DNA from: a virus
DNA: 64,000 bases
Strand: one strand, 5' to 3'
Virus record (IMG/VR): IMGVR_UViG_3300030098_004409
Coordinates: 1 to 64,000 of that record
The position numbers and the translations under genes are program-made. Position 1 is the first letter of the stretch, and the number at the start of each line of letters is the position of its first letter. The notes under the pieces are model-generated. The model was given only the letters and a program-made list of their open reading frames with translations. It did not search any database and was not told the DNA's origin. Shown one piece after another: positions 23,593 through 31,663 of this stretch.

Positions 23593-23984
23593 TGAAATAT
23601 TTAGCGTCACTATTATGTTTACTGTTTGTGCCTTTATCTGCAAGTGCGGATCAGCCAGAGCGCAAGGTTATTAAGCCACCGCAAGTTGTTAGAAGTCAGC
23701 CTAGAAATTTTACAAGACCCCCTACGGCAAGACCTACAATTCCCGGAAAGCAACAGTGGCAGAAACCTCAGCCTCAGCCTCAGCCTCAGCAGCCAAGAGT
23801 TGAGACTAAACATAGCTTTGGTTTTTACAATTACTACAGACCTGTAAATCCACATTTTAGATACTATAGAGTTCCCTCTTATTATCCGCCTGTGATTATT
23901 CAACCACCTGTGGTTATCCAGCCTCAACCAATGCCAGTTTATCCGGGCCCATTTCATGGGTTCTTTTTTCAGTTCAGGTGGTAA
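23592..23984 (+). CDS. secreted Pro/Gln/Tyr-rich protein
   Basis: A 130-residue protein with a Sec signal peptide (about 19 residues, cleavage after LSASA). The mature part is low-complexity: PQPQPQPQQP, then Tyr/Pro-rich YYRVPSYYPPVI and FHGFFFQFRW. Such sequences are typical of extracellular matrix, coat or cell-wall-binding peptides. It overlaps the preceding DUF1501 gene by one base. Confidence 0.65.
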   Translation: MKYLASLLCLLFVPLSASADQPERKVIKPPQVVRSQPRNFTRPPTARPTIPGKQQWQKPQPQPQPQQPRVETKHSFGFYNYYRPVNPHFRYYRVPSYYPPVIIQPPVVIQPQPMPVYPGPFHGFFFQFRW

Positions 23985-23985
23985 T

Positions 23986-25200
23986 ATGGAAAGACGTAAT
24001 TTTTTAGCTTCTGTAGCGAGCGTATTGTCGCTAGCGGAAACTGTACAGGCAAACCAAGATCAGCTAAAGAAAAACGGCAAATCCGCTATTCTGTTATGGA
24101 TGGGCGGTGGCCCTTCTACAATGGATATCTGGGATCTTAAATCGGGCGCTCCTACAGGTGGCCCGTTTCGCCCAATCGCAACTAGTGGGGATGTTCAAAT
24201 TAGCGAACACATGCCATTGATGGCCAAGCAAATGCATCACGCCGCTATTGTTAGGAGTATGAGCACTCGTGAAGCAGATCATATGCGAGGTCGTTATTAT
24301 ATGCATACTGGGTATGTTCCCAACCCTAACATTGACCATCCTAGCTATGGTTCTGTCCTATCTCATCAACTAAGACGAAAAGATTTGGCAATTCCCCAGT
24401 TTATTTCTGTGGGTGGCGGTAGTATGGGAGCAGGTTTTCTAGGAGCTAAGTACAATCCTTTTGTTGTAAACAGCGATGGTAGGATCAGAAATCTAGATAT
24501 GAAAGTAGATCAGAGATTCTACCAAAGGGCATACGCTCTAGATGCTATAGAGAATGAATTTATAAATCAAAGACGAGGACAACTAGCAAAAGACCATCGA
24601 GCTATACTTAAAGAAGCATTTAATGTCTTGACAAGCGCACAGATGGACGCACTTAAGGTTGCTAGTGAGCCGGAGAACGTAAAGGAAAGATACGGGGACA
24701 ATAGCTTTGGCAAAGGGTGTCTAATGGCTAGACGCTTGGTGGAAGCTGGCGTGCCTTTTATTGAAGTTAATCTAGGTGGCTGGGATAACCATCAAAATAT
24801 CTTCCCAACTCTAAGAGATACGAAATTGCCCATGCTAGATCAAGGCATGAGCGCGCTGTATGAAGATTTAGAACAGCGTGGGTTATTACAAGACACAGCG
24901 ATTATTTGGATGGGCGAGTTCAGTAGAACTCCCCGTATCAATGGTAATGCCGGTCGTGACCACTGGGCACGAAGCTGGAGTGTTATTGTTGGTGGAGCTG
25001 GAATGAATGGCGGCATAGCCATTGGCGAAACAAACTCAGATGGTACTCGTGTTGAAACCGAACCATACACCTCACAGGATGTTATGGCCTCCGTTTGTAA
25101 AGCACTGAGCATTTCTTTGGGGACTACGTTTACTAGCAGCAGTGGTAGACCTATGAAAATCGCTAACTCCGGCAAGGTTATAACCGAACTGTTTGGTTAG
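23986..25200 (+). CDS. DUF1501 protein 4, Tat-signal
   Basis: A 404-residue protein, ATG 23986 chosen because AGGTGG is just upstream; an open frame reaches 23956. Signal MERRNFLASVASVLSLAETV then QA. Motifs WMGGGPSTMDIWDLK, LGGWDNHQN and GEFSRTPRINGNAGRDHWAR are the most divergent in the cluster (Gly to Ser in EFGRT, Met to Asn, no Pro after HW). Shortest of the four. Predicted exported; substrate unknown. Confidence 0.9.
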   Translation: MERRNFLASVASVLSLAETVQANQDQLKKNGKSAILLWMGGGPSTMDIWDLKSGAPTGGPFRPIATSGDVQISEHMPLMAKQMHHAAIVRSMSTREADHMRGRYYMHTGYVPNPNIDHPSYGSVLSHQLRRKDLAIPQFISVGGGSMGAGFLGAKYNPFVVNSDGRIRNLDMKVDQRFYQRAYALDAIENEFINQRRGQLAKDHRAILKEAFNVLTSAQMDALKVASEPENVKERYGDNSFGKGCLMARRLVEAGVPFIEVNLGGWDNHQNIFPTLRDTKLPMLDQGMSALYEDLEQRGLLQDTAIIWMGEFSRTPRINGNAGRDHWARSWSVIVGGAGMNGGIAIGETNSDGTRVETEPYTSQDVMASVCKALSISLGTTFTSSSGRPMKIANSGKVITELFG

Positions 25201-25204
25201 TATT

Positions 25205-25501
25205 ATGAAATTCTTCAAGAACGCAGTTTATGTGCTATTTTCACTATCTTTACTGAATTTAGCGGGTTCTTTCTATATGTATAGACATATAATGAGTAAG
25301 AGTAATGTAGTGGAGGTAAAGATTCCTGTGTTAAAAGACCTCGAAGAACTACCTTTCCACTCGAGAGTTAGAGACACGCAGATATTAAAAGCAATTCTTA
25401 TGACTCATCACCAGCTCGGGATACATAAGCCCGGCTCTCAGCCGATGTGCCCAATGTGTCAAGATTCAGAAATTAAAACTATAACAGTAGAGAATGATTA
25501 A
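25205..25501 (+). CDS. membrane-anchored protein with terminal Cys pair
   Basis: A 98-residue protein from ATG 25205. One N-terminal hydrophobic helix (about residues 6-26) is followed by a soluble part with MCPMCQD near the C-terminus. The architecture matches the Cys-rich membrane peptide upstream and may belong to the same exported module. It overlaps the PhoH ATG by one base. Confidence 0.55.
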   Translation: MKFFKNAVYVLFSLSLLNLAGSFYMYRHIMSKSNVVEVKIPVLKDLEELPFHSRVRDTQILKAILMTHHQLGIHKPGSQPMCPMCQDSEIKTITVEND

Positions 25502-26199
25502 TGGCAAGACAACCCAAAAAGAAGCCGACAACTAGACAACGCCGCAAAATCCTTCGCCCTAAAACTAGAAATCAAGAAAACTATATGGGGCAAATCAACA
25601 AGTCCGATGTTACGTTTTGCTCTGGGCCTGCTGGTTCAGGGAAGACTAGCGTCTCTGTAGGCATGGCCTGCGAGTACTTGATTGAAAAGAAGGTGGATAA
25701 GATTATTATTACTAGACCAGTCGTCGAATCTGGAAGAGGCTTAGGCCACCTTCCGGGGACGTTGGTTGAAAAGATAAACCCATATTTAATACCTATACTA
25801 GAAGAGATGAATCAGTATCTAACAAAAAGCACTGTTGAGATGTATAGAAATAGAAATATTATTGAGTTATGTCCCTTAGAATATATGAGGGGGCGAAACT
25901 TTCATAATTGTTTCATGATCCTTGATGAAGCACAGAACGCTACGTTCGAGCAGATTAAAATGTTTATCACAAGAATTGGCAAAGACTCAAAGGCGGTGAT
26001 AAATGGAGACTTAAGACAGTCCGACTTAGGCAAGCAACAAGGAGGCTTGCACACATGTATGGAAAAATTAGTTGATGTCTCCGGTGTAGGAGTTTGCGAG
26101 CTTGACTATAGCGATATTGTGAGAAGCGATATTGTGTCCAAAATTCTCATAAGATTAAACAAGAAAGAAGACAATAATGAGCCAGTCAAATATTTTTAG
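25501..26199 (+). CDS. phoH: PhoH-like ATPase
   Basis: A 232-residue PhoH-family P-loop protein. Walker A is GPAGSGKT (residues 42-49), and Walker B is CFMILDEAQN (about 137-146). RPVVESGRGLGHLPG is the PhoH-specific segment. The basic N-terminus (PKKKPTTRQRRKILRPKTR) may bind nucleic acid. PhoH proteins are common phage auxiliary genes; biochemical evidence points to an RNA helicase/ATPase role. It overlaps the next gene by 23 bases. Confidence 0.93.
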   Translation: MARQPKKKPTTRQRRKILRPKTRNQENYMGQINKSDVTFCSGPAGSGKTSVSVGMACEYLIEKKVDKIIITRPVVESGRGLGHLPGTLVEKINPYLIPILEEMNQYLTKSTVEMYRNRNIIELCPLEYMRGRNFHNCFMILDEAQNATFEQIKMFITRIGKDSKAVINGDLRQSDLGKQQGGLHTCMEKLVDVSGVGVCELDYSDIVRSDIVSKILIRLNKKEDNNEPVKYF

Positions 26200-26494
26200 A
26201 GGAGTGTTTCTAGCTGCTATTTTACTTATAGGAGCTAGAACTGAATATAATAGCTATCAATTAGATAAAAGACTCAATTTTCTAGAAGAAGGTGTGCTAT
26301 ATAACCAACAAATACAAACTGATACATCTATGAAGCTTGAAACATTTCTTCAAGCTATTTCCAGTGAACTCCCAATAGAAGTCGAAGCTTATGCTACTGA
26401 GGCCGCAGAGAGAGTAGCTAGAGAAACAACTATAAGCACACTGAAACAATTCTCAGAAAATTTAAAGAAAATAGATGTCAAACTCGATAAGTAA
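26177..26494 (+). CDS. membrane-anchored helical protein, unknown
   Basis: A 105-residue protein with an N-terminal hydrophobic segment (about residues 9-19) and a long helical, possibly coiled-coil remainder ending in LKQFSENLKKIDVKLDK. No named family. A single-pass inner-membrane or virion-associated protein is plausible. Confidence 0.5.
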   Translation: MSQSNIFRGVFLAAILLIGARTEYNSYQLDKRLNFLEEGVLYNQQIQTDTSMKLETFLQAISSELPIEVEAYATEAAERVARETTISTLKQFSENLKKIDVKLDK

Positions 26495-26530
26495 TTCTAT
26501 AATATCATAGATTATTTATAGGAGTTATAC

Positions 26531-26872
26531 ATGCCAACTTATGATTATGAGTGCAGTGAGTGCGGATATTACGAAGAGGTATTCCAGAAGTTTTCTGAAA
26601 AGCCTTTCGTGAGATGTCCGCAGTGTAAAAAGCATAAGTTCAGAAGAGTTATTCTAAATGCCCCTCATATTTCAGTGAAGGGCGAGCCAACGACAATTCA
26701 ACACTTAGCTGATCGTAATACTCAAAAACTAGGCAGATATGAACTGCAAGCAAAAGAGCAAGCGGATAACATAGATAAAGTGCGCAAGGATGCTGACGCT
26801 AATGATCGCAGAAGAAAGATCAACAAGATGACCGCTGCACAAAAGAAGAATTACATAGAAAAGGGTGAATAA
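26531..26872 (+). CDS. FmdB-type zinc-ribbon protein
   Basis: A 113-residue protein with AGGAG before the ATG. The start MPTYDYECSECGYYEEVFQK, then RCPQCKKHKFRRV, is the FmdB/CxxC_CxxC zinc-ribbon domain (residues 1-40). A charged helical tail follows. Such domains are often small regulators or nucleic-acid-binding modules. Function in phage is unknown. Confidence 0.75.
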   Translation: MPTYDYECSECGYYEEVFQKFSEKPFVRCPQCKKHKFRRVILNAPHISVKGEPTTIQHLADRNTQKLGRYELQAKEQADNIDKVRKDADANDRRRKINKMTAAQKKNYIEKGE

Positions 26873-27096
26873 TGTCAGAGTTAAAAAGATCAGACACTCC
26901 GCACACAGCCATAGTAAAAATATCAATTAGCGTACATAAACAATTAAAAGACGGTAGTATTGATCCTACTCCAGTATCCACATCAGATCTTAATAAGTGC
27001 GGTATTGCTCCGTTTGCAGATCTAAGGATTGATGGTTTTGATAAGGTTTCATGTATAAAAAATACACTTAAAAGATTGGAGAAACTAAATGGCTAG
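26872..27096 (+). CDS. small protein, unknown
   Basis: A 74-residue protein, one-base overlap with the zinc-ribbon stop and 8-base overlap with the next gene. Mixed beta/alpha composition, no recognised motif. Part of the 25.5-31 kb early-gene-like run. Confidence 0.5.
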   Translation: MSELKRSDTPHTAIVKISISVHKQLKDGSIDPTPVSTSDLNKCGIAPFADLRIDGFDKVSCIKNTLKRLEKLNG

Positions 27097-27424
27097 ATGG
27101 GAAAATGAAGGCTTAGGAGGCCTTGACCTTCCAGAACCCGATAACAAGGTTTTAACTTACTACGGGTTAGGGGCAGAAGAATCAGCATCCAACGACGCCT
27201 TCGTAAAAGTCGTTGATAATAACGGATATAAAACGTACTACATCAAGTTTGGTAGAGGTGAATTACTTGATCCTCTAGGTGCGGATAAAGGTAAGCACAA
27301 CCGCCCTTACTTTGATTATAAAAAAGTAACCCAAAAAGTTTACGATTACTATATCGAATACTTAGAAAATAGAGAACGTATCTTTTTGACTAGAGCTAGA
27401 AGAGCATTAATGGAGATAAACTAA
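27089..27424 (+). CDS. conserved-looking phage protein, unknown
   Basis: A 111-residue protein. Conserved-looking blocks are YYIKFGRGELLDPLG and KKVTQKVYDYYIEYL. No domain recognised. Overlaps neighbours on both sides. Confidence 0.5.
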   Translation: MARWENEGLGGLDLPEPDNKVLTYYGLGAEESASNDAFVKVVDNNGYKTYYIKFGRGELLDPLGADKGKHNRPYFDYKKVTQKVYDYYIEYLENRERIFLTRARRALMEIN

Positions 27425-27747
27425 TGACAAAAAAAGGACCACTCTCTAAGAAAGAGAAAGCGTACATTGAAGAAAACAAGACCCTTCCTATACAAGAATT
27501 GTCTGAGGAGCTTGACAGATCAGAAGCTTCCATCAACAAGCATATTGCTACACTAAAAGACGATGACAAGCCACAGACTATCACTGGTCAGCAATTCGCT
27601 AGAAACGAAAAGTATGGCGCTACAATCATGACCGAGAACGCTTCAATGGCTGGCGATGCAACCAAAGGTCAGCGAATACCAGAAGAAACAGAGGTCAATG
27701 TAGCCAGAAGACATCGGGGATCTATCCACAAGATTAAAGGAGACTAG
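27424..27747 (+). CDS. helix-turn-helix protein
   Basis: A 107-residue protein. The N-terminal about 45 residues (KKEKAYIEENKTLPIQELSE then LDRSEASINKHIATL) form a clear HTH-type DNA-binding fold. The rest is polar, with a basic end (NVARRHRGSIHKIKG). Likely a phage transcription regulator or DNA-binding factor for the early or middle region. Target unknown. Confidence 0.65.
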   Translation: MTKKGPLSKKEKAYIEENKTLPIQELSEELDRSEASINKHIATLKDDDKPQTITGQQFARNEKYGATIMTENASMAGDATKGQRIPEETEVNVARRHRGSIHKIKGD

Positions 27748-27750
27748 TCG

Positions 27751-28260
27751 ATGATTTGTACTGTCAGAGATGATCATATCCGCAAGTTGATAATGGAAGA
27801 CATTTCCATGACTTGGAAGTGTACTTTAGATGATGGCACAGTTGTTTGGGGCGACTACGAGAGACCGGGACTAGAGATCAGCCCTTGGGTGCGTTTACAG
27901 GAACATTGCAGTAAAAATGGTAGACATATATGTAAAGCTCAGGTCATAGTGATGGGCGCGCCAGAAGAGGTCGTATTTGAGAATGAGGACGGTCTTGATG
28001 GATTCTTTATTGCTAGAGGTTTTTCTAGAGATATTGATATGCAGACAGGAGAAGGGCCGACCTTTCAGCACATGACCTTCGGTTTACTAGAAGACAATTT
28101 AAAGTTTGTAGATATTAAAAAATATAGCTGGCCAGAATGTCAATTTGAAGAGTTCTCACAAAGAAGGCAAGCTACACAAGAAAACCTTTCTTTTATGATA
28201 TGGCGTAATGGCGAAACAAAGAAGTCAAGCGAGCAGGTTCAAGTCACCCTCAACGGGTGA
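27751..28260 (+). CDS. conserved phage protein, unknown
   Basis: A 169-residue protein. The pattern WKCTLDDGTVVWGDYERPGL with later SPWVRLQEHC resembles a beta-barrel-like protein that I recall only as hypothetical in phages. Aromatic-rich, no catalytic motif. It overlaps the next gene by 53 bases, unusually long for this genome. Confidence 0.5.
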   Translation: MICTVRDDHIRKLIMEDISMTWKCTLDDGTVVWGDYERPGLEISPWVRLQEHCSKNGRHICKAQVIVMGAPEEVVFENEDGLDGFFIARGFSRDIDMQTGEGPTFQHMTFGLLEDNLKFVDIKKYSWPECQFEEFSQRRQATQENLSFMIWRNGETKKSSEQVQVTLNG

Positions 28261-28663
28261 GTATTGTACGGTAGGACAGTATCTAGCTGAGATCCTCGTA
28301 CAACGTAAGGCGGAAAAAGAGAACGTAGGTTCCCTGTCTTACAAGTTCTGGAATAAAGCACGCAAAAAGCAGTATGAGCTACAGGTAAAAAAAGTATATC
28401 AACTTATCCGTGTTTTTGGCGAAGAAGCTGTCTATGATTACATTATAAAGAAGAACAAAAGAGTATACAGCGCTGCGCCCAAATGGGTTAAAGACGAGAT
28501 AGAGAAACACAAGAAACGGCTTGACCGAAGACCTAAGAAGAAAAACGCAGAAGTTATTGAAGTCAATAAAGATAACATTGAATCGCAGCCAAGAAAAACA
28601 TTTGGAAGAAAAACACTTTTTACGAAATTGAGGAATACTAATGGCAAAGACAAAGAAGAATGA
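28208..28663 (+). CDS. basic phage protein, unknown
   Basis: A 151-residue Lys/Arg-rich protein. The region TGEYCTVGQYLAEILVQRKA, then LSYKFWNKARKKQYELQ, looks conserved in phages next to uvsX. The C-terminal third is highly basic. Likely nucleic-acid associated. The start at 28208 lacks a good ribosome site and overlaps the previous gene by 53 bases; no other in-frame ATG lies nearby. It overlaps uvsX by 23 bases. Confidence 0.5.
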   Translation: MAKQRSQASRFKSPSTGEYCTVGQYLAEILVQRKAEKENVGSLSYKFWNKARKKQYELQVKKVYQLIRVFGEEAVYDYIIKKNKRVYSAAPKWVKDEIEKHKKRLDRRPKKKNAEVIEVNKDNIESQPRKTFGRKTLFTKLRNTNGKDKEE

Positions 28664-29705
28664 CCCATCCTTCATCAAAGATATTGTTAAAAAATATGGT
28701 AACGTAATATCAACGGGAAACCAAATCTTAGAAAGACGAAAAGATTACAAGGTTGTTAGTGTTAGTCCCGCTATTGACTTAGCTCTTAACGGAGGCATAA
28801 AGGAAGGTTCTTGGGTTATCTTGACTGGAGATCCTAAATGTGGCAAGACTACTACCGCCCTACAGATTGCGGCAAATTGCCAAAAAGAAGGAAGGCCAAT
28901 CATATATCTTGATGCTGAAGGCAGGCTTAAAGAAATGAACCTGCTTGGAGTTGATGGTCTCGACAAAGAAAAGATGCAGATCATCCATTCCGAAGATGAA
29001 CCACTCAGCGCTGAAGCATTTTTAGATATTGCTGTCAAGCTAGTTAGCGCAAAAGAAAATGAGGGCTGTGTCTGTATCATCGACTCTACGTCTTCTCTCA
29101 TGCCAGAAAAGGAGCTAGATGGAGATATGACACCCGGTCGTGCCGGACTGCCAAAAATATTGTCGGTGTTCTGTAAGAAAATGGGGCAGATCGTACCCAA
29201 CCAAAAGGCGACTTTAATTATTATCACACACTTCATTGCCAATACCTCTGGCTATGGAGCATCTAGGATGCCAGACTGTGGCAGAAAAATCCAATACCAA
29301 GCCGACACAAGAATGGAGGTAAAGTCCATTAGTCCTTGGGTTCAGAGCGATACTCAAGTTGGACAAGCTGTTAATTGGAAAGTGGTATGCTCATCAATGG
29401 GCTCTCCCGGAACTGAGTGTCAAAGCTGGATTAAATATGGACACGGTATTGATAAGATTCAAGAAATTATCATGCTAGCTTTAGACATTGGACTGATAGC
29501 TAAAGCAGGCGCTTGGTTAACATGCGAGTTCATGCTAGGTCATGCCGATGTAGTTAAAAAAATTAAACCAGAGGTTAACGAAGAAGATTCAGAAGCGGTG
29601 TTGAAAGCCGTCAAGTTTCAGGGTCAGGAGAGGCTATATAATTTTCTGCTTGCAAATGAAGAAGTCTTTGATATACTAGAAAAAGAAATAAAGGGTATGC
29701 TTTAA
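28641..29705 (+). CDS. uvsX: RecA/UvsX-type recombinase
   Basis: A 354-residue strand-exchange protein. Walker A is GDPKCGKT (residues 63-70), and Walker B-like VCIIDSTSSL follows. The loop and polymerisation residues fit the phage UvsX/RecA group. It would form filaments on ssDNA for recombination-dependent replication and repair. Slightly shorter than T4 UvsX. Adjacent nuclease and small genes probably support recombination. Confidence 0.9.
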   Translation: MAKTKKNDPSFIKDIVKKYGNVISTGNQILERRKDYKVVSVSPAIDLALNGGIKEGSWVILTGDPKCGKTTTALQIAANCQKEGRPIIYLDAEGRLKEMNLLGVDGLDKEKMQIIHSEDEPLSAEAFLDIAVKLVSAKENEGCVCIIDSTSSLMPEKELDGDMTPGRAGLPKILSVFCKKMGQIVPNQKATLIIITHFIANTSGYGASRMPDCGRKIQYQADTRMEVKSISPWVQSDTQVGQAVNWKVVCSSMGSPGTECQSWIKYGHGIDKIQEIIMLALDIGLIAKAGAWLTCEFMLGHADVVKKIKPEVNEEDSEAVLKAVKFQGQERLYNFLLANEEVFDILEKEIKGML

Positions 29706-30118
29706 TGTACGTAGAAGGTCTCGATGGCAAAACTTGGAAGTGGAACCCCTCTAGAAGTCAAGCCTCGGTAGATGAAAAAAATAGATCTTCTTTGCATAAA
29801 AAAGCAAGATCCATCTTGAAAGAAGTATATCCTTATGATAGAATACTAGAGGAAGTGACACTGCCGGGAACCAAAACAGGCTCTAGGAGGACGCTTTTGC
29901 ATGCTGATCTATATGTACCTAATAGAGATTTGATTGTAGAAGTACACGGGGAACAGCACTTTAAATTCAATTCATTTTTTCACAAAGATAAGATGGCGTT
30001 TTTTAAAGCTCAGGCAAGAGACAAAGATAAGAGAGCTTGGTGCAAGCTAAACCACATGACTTTGATTGAACTAAACTACGACGAATCTGAAGAAGAATGG
30101 AGAGCAAAATTTGACTAA
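29705..30118 (+). CDS. PD-(D/E)XK-type phage nuclease
   Basis: A 137-residue protein. The core LLHADLYVPNRDLIVEVHGE followed by QHFKFN is a PD-(D/E)XK arrangement (Asp in HADLY, Glu in VEVHGEQH), and the later ARDKDKRAWCKLN motif fits the Vsr/DUF559-like phage endonucleases that sit next to uvsX. Predicted Mg-dependent DNA cleavage. Specificity unknown. Confidence 0.68.
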   Translation: MYVEGLDGKTWKWNPSRSQASVDEKNRSSLHKKARSILKEVYPYDRILEEVTLPGTKTGSRRTLLHADLYVPNRDLIVEVHGEQHFKFNSFFHKDKMAFFKAQARDKDKRAWCKLNHMTLIELNYDESEEEWRAKFD

Positions 30119-30578
30119 CGAACAAAAAGCGAATGAATTTCTCCAGAAAGTTGATGACTGGATTGAGGATAGAAACGTAGACCTAACAAAGGCTAACGAA
30201 GAAGTCGATGGAATTATGGCTTTAACAGTGCCAGAGCTAAGATCTTTGGATCAGCAAAAGGCACTTTCTTTTAGTTTTGTTTTGTTTTCACATGCAGAAT
30301 ATTTGCAGTCTCTACATAATAAAGAGAAGACCGTAGTTAATTTTTGTACGGATAGCATTTGGTTTATAGTGGCAGATAAAATGGATAATTACGGTGGCCA
30401 GTACGCCAAATGGGAAGTAAGATATTACTCTGCCATCAAAGAAAACCCGATGGCGTCAGAGTTAAACAGATTGAAATTATCGGCTGAGGCCAGAGTGAAT
30501 CGAATATCAGGAAAGATTGACTCAGTAAAAAAGATGGCGACAGTCCTTCATGATATTGGAAAAAGACGAGGTTATTAA
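30111..30578 (+). CDS. phage protein next to uvsX, unknown
   Basis: A 155-residue helical protein. Start TTG 30111 chosen because GGAGAG lies about 8 bases upstream. The first half (VDDWIEDRNVDLTKANEEVD...) and second half (LKLSAEARVNRISGKIDSVK) are both helical, with a conserved-looking aromatic segment in the middle. No known domain; proximity suggests a recombination accessory role. Confidence 0.5.
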   Translation: MTNEQKANEFLQKVDDWIEDRNVDLTKANEEVDGIMALTVPELRSLDQQKALSFSFVLFSHAEYLQSLHNKEKTVVNFCTDSIWFIVADKMDNYGGQYAKWEVRYYSAIKENPMASELNRLKLSAEARVNRISGKIDSVKKMATVLHDIGKRRGY

Positions 30579-31018
30579 TGAGCATCATACAGACAGCTAA
30601 AGACCTTCTGAGAAAAGGTATAGCACTTAACGACGAAGAATTAATACAAATGGCAAACTCTCTCTTGACCGAACAAGGGGATTCCGAAACACCTGTCCAG
30701 CCTGTAAAAGAAGAGGTTGTTACGCGGGATTCTTCGGTTGAGAGAGCCTCTGCCGATGACTTTACGGTTAAAAGAGAGCAGCCGCAACAAAGAAAAGTCC
30801 CTGTTAATGGAATGGGATCTAGAAAAAATACTTTTGTAGATGATGGAACAGAACACACCGATATCGAAACACCAGACTTCGTACCAACAGAAAGGCGACA
30901 GGCGCCTAAAAAAGTCAAGCAGTTCTGTGAAACTTGCTCAAAGACATTTGAGGTTCCAGAAGTTCACCGGAGAGAATGGTTTGTCTGCGATAAGTGTCTA
31001 GAGAACAGAAGAAGATAA
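30578..31018 (+). CDS. protein with C-terminal zinc ribbon
   Basis: A 146-residue protein. The first 40 residues are helical, the middle is disordered and acidic, and the C-terminus has a zinc ribbon (CETCSKTFEVP...WFVCDKCLE). Possibly a DNA- or RNA-polymerase-associated adaptor. No named family. Confidence 0.55.
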   Translation: MSIIQTAKDLLRKGIALNDEELIQMANSLLTEQGDSETPVQPVKEEVVTRDSSVERASADDFTVKREQPQQRKVPVNGMGSRKNTFVDDGTEHTDIETPDFVPTERRQAPKKVKQFCETCSKTFEVPEVHRREWFVCDKCLENRRR

Positions 31019-31041
31019 CATAATTTTTAAAAGGAACTATA

Positions 31042-31398
31042 ATGTTTAAGAATAGATTACAAGAAATCATTGCTGAGCGAAGAGCAGCAAGAAACCAAAC
31101 CGACGACCCAGCAGAGCAAGGTACTGATGAATCAGCCTCTACTGCTAGAACTAGAGGGGAAATTAGGCGTGACGCTAAGGAAGAGAAAAAAGAAGAGCGT
31201 CAGGAAAAAGTTAAGGAGCGACGAGAATACCGATTAGAGAAGCTCAATGCGATTAAAGAGAAATTTTATGCAGTTGCTTCCAAGAGAAAGTGGTTGTTTT
31301 TTATCATCGCAGGTGCTATAGTAGCATACCTAGTTATCTTCAAAGGTGGTTTTGGAGGTGGTGACATTTTAACTAAGATCAAAGGATTTTTTGGATAA
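31042..31398 (+). CDS. charged coiled-coil protein with C-terminal membrane helix
   Basis: A 118-residue protein with AAGGAAC before the ATG. The N-terminal about 75 residues are very Glu/Arg-rich (KEEKKEERQEKVKERREYRL, a coiled coil). A hydrophobic helix (about 84-101) and a Gly-rich end follow. Tail-anchored topology, so the coiled coil would face the cytoplasm. Unknown. Confidence 0.55.
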   Translation: MFKNRLQEIIAERRAARNQTDDPAEQGTDESASTARTRGEIRRDAKEEKKEERQEKVKERREYRLEKLNAIKEKFYAVASKRKWLFFIIAGAIVAYLVIFKGGFGGGDILTKIKGFFG

Positions 31399-31496
31399 TG
31401 AAAAAAGCACTAACTTTAGAATGGAAAGATTTTTTGTTGGGCGTATTTTTAAGCGCAACTATTTGTATGGGATTCTATATCTTTAGAGGGATGTAA
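31398..31496 (+). CDS. 32-residue single-span membrane peptide
   Basis: MKKALTLEWKDFLLGVFLSA, then TICMGFYIFRGM, is one hydrophobic helix with a Lys-rich cytoplasmic start. The ATG overlaps the previous stop and its TAA overlaps the next ATG (TAATG), which supports real translation as part of a coupled run. Function unknown. Confidence 0.5.
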   Translation: MKKALTLEWKDFLLGVFLSATICMGFYIFRGM

Positions 31497-31663
31497 TGAA
31501 CTTAGGTATGCTCGCAATTACCACAGCCTCAATAATGTATTTGGTTGTGTGTACTTCTTGTATAAAACAAAAGGATTATCCACATGCTCTCATGTGGTTT
31601 TCTTATGCGATGGCTAATATTGGATTATTATGGTACGAGATCAAAAAGATAAGCGCAAATTAG
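31496..31663 (+). CDS. 55-residue two-span membrane protein
   Basis: A short protein with two hydrophobic segments (about residues 4-22 and 31-48) separated by KQKDYPH. Start overlaps the preceding TAA; the 3' end overlaps the helicase start by 34 bases. Part of a string of three small membrane proteins just before the replication module. Confidence 0.5.
   Translation: MNLGMLAITTASIMYLVVCTSCIKQKDYPHALMWFSYAMANIGLLWYEIKKISAN

Noticed and set aside
28745-29242. 165-codon minus-strand frame
   Set aside because: Shadow of uvsX with Ser/Leu-rich composition and no domain.
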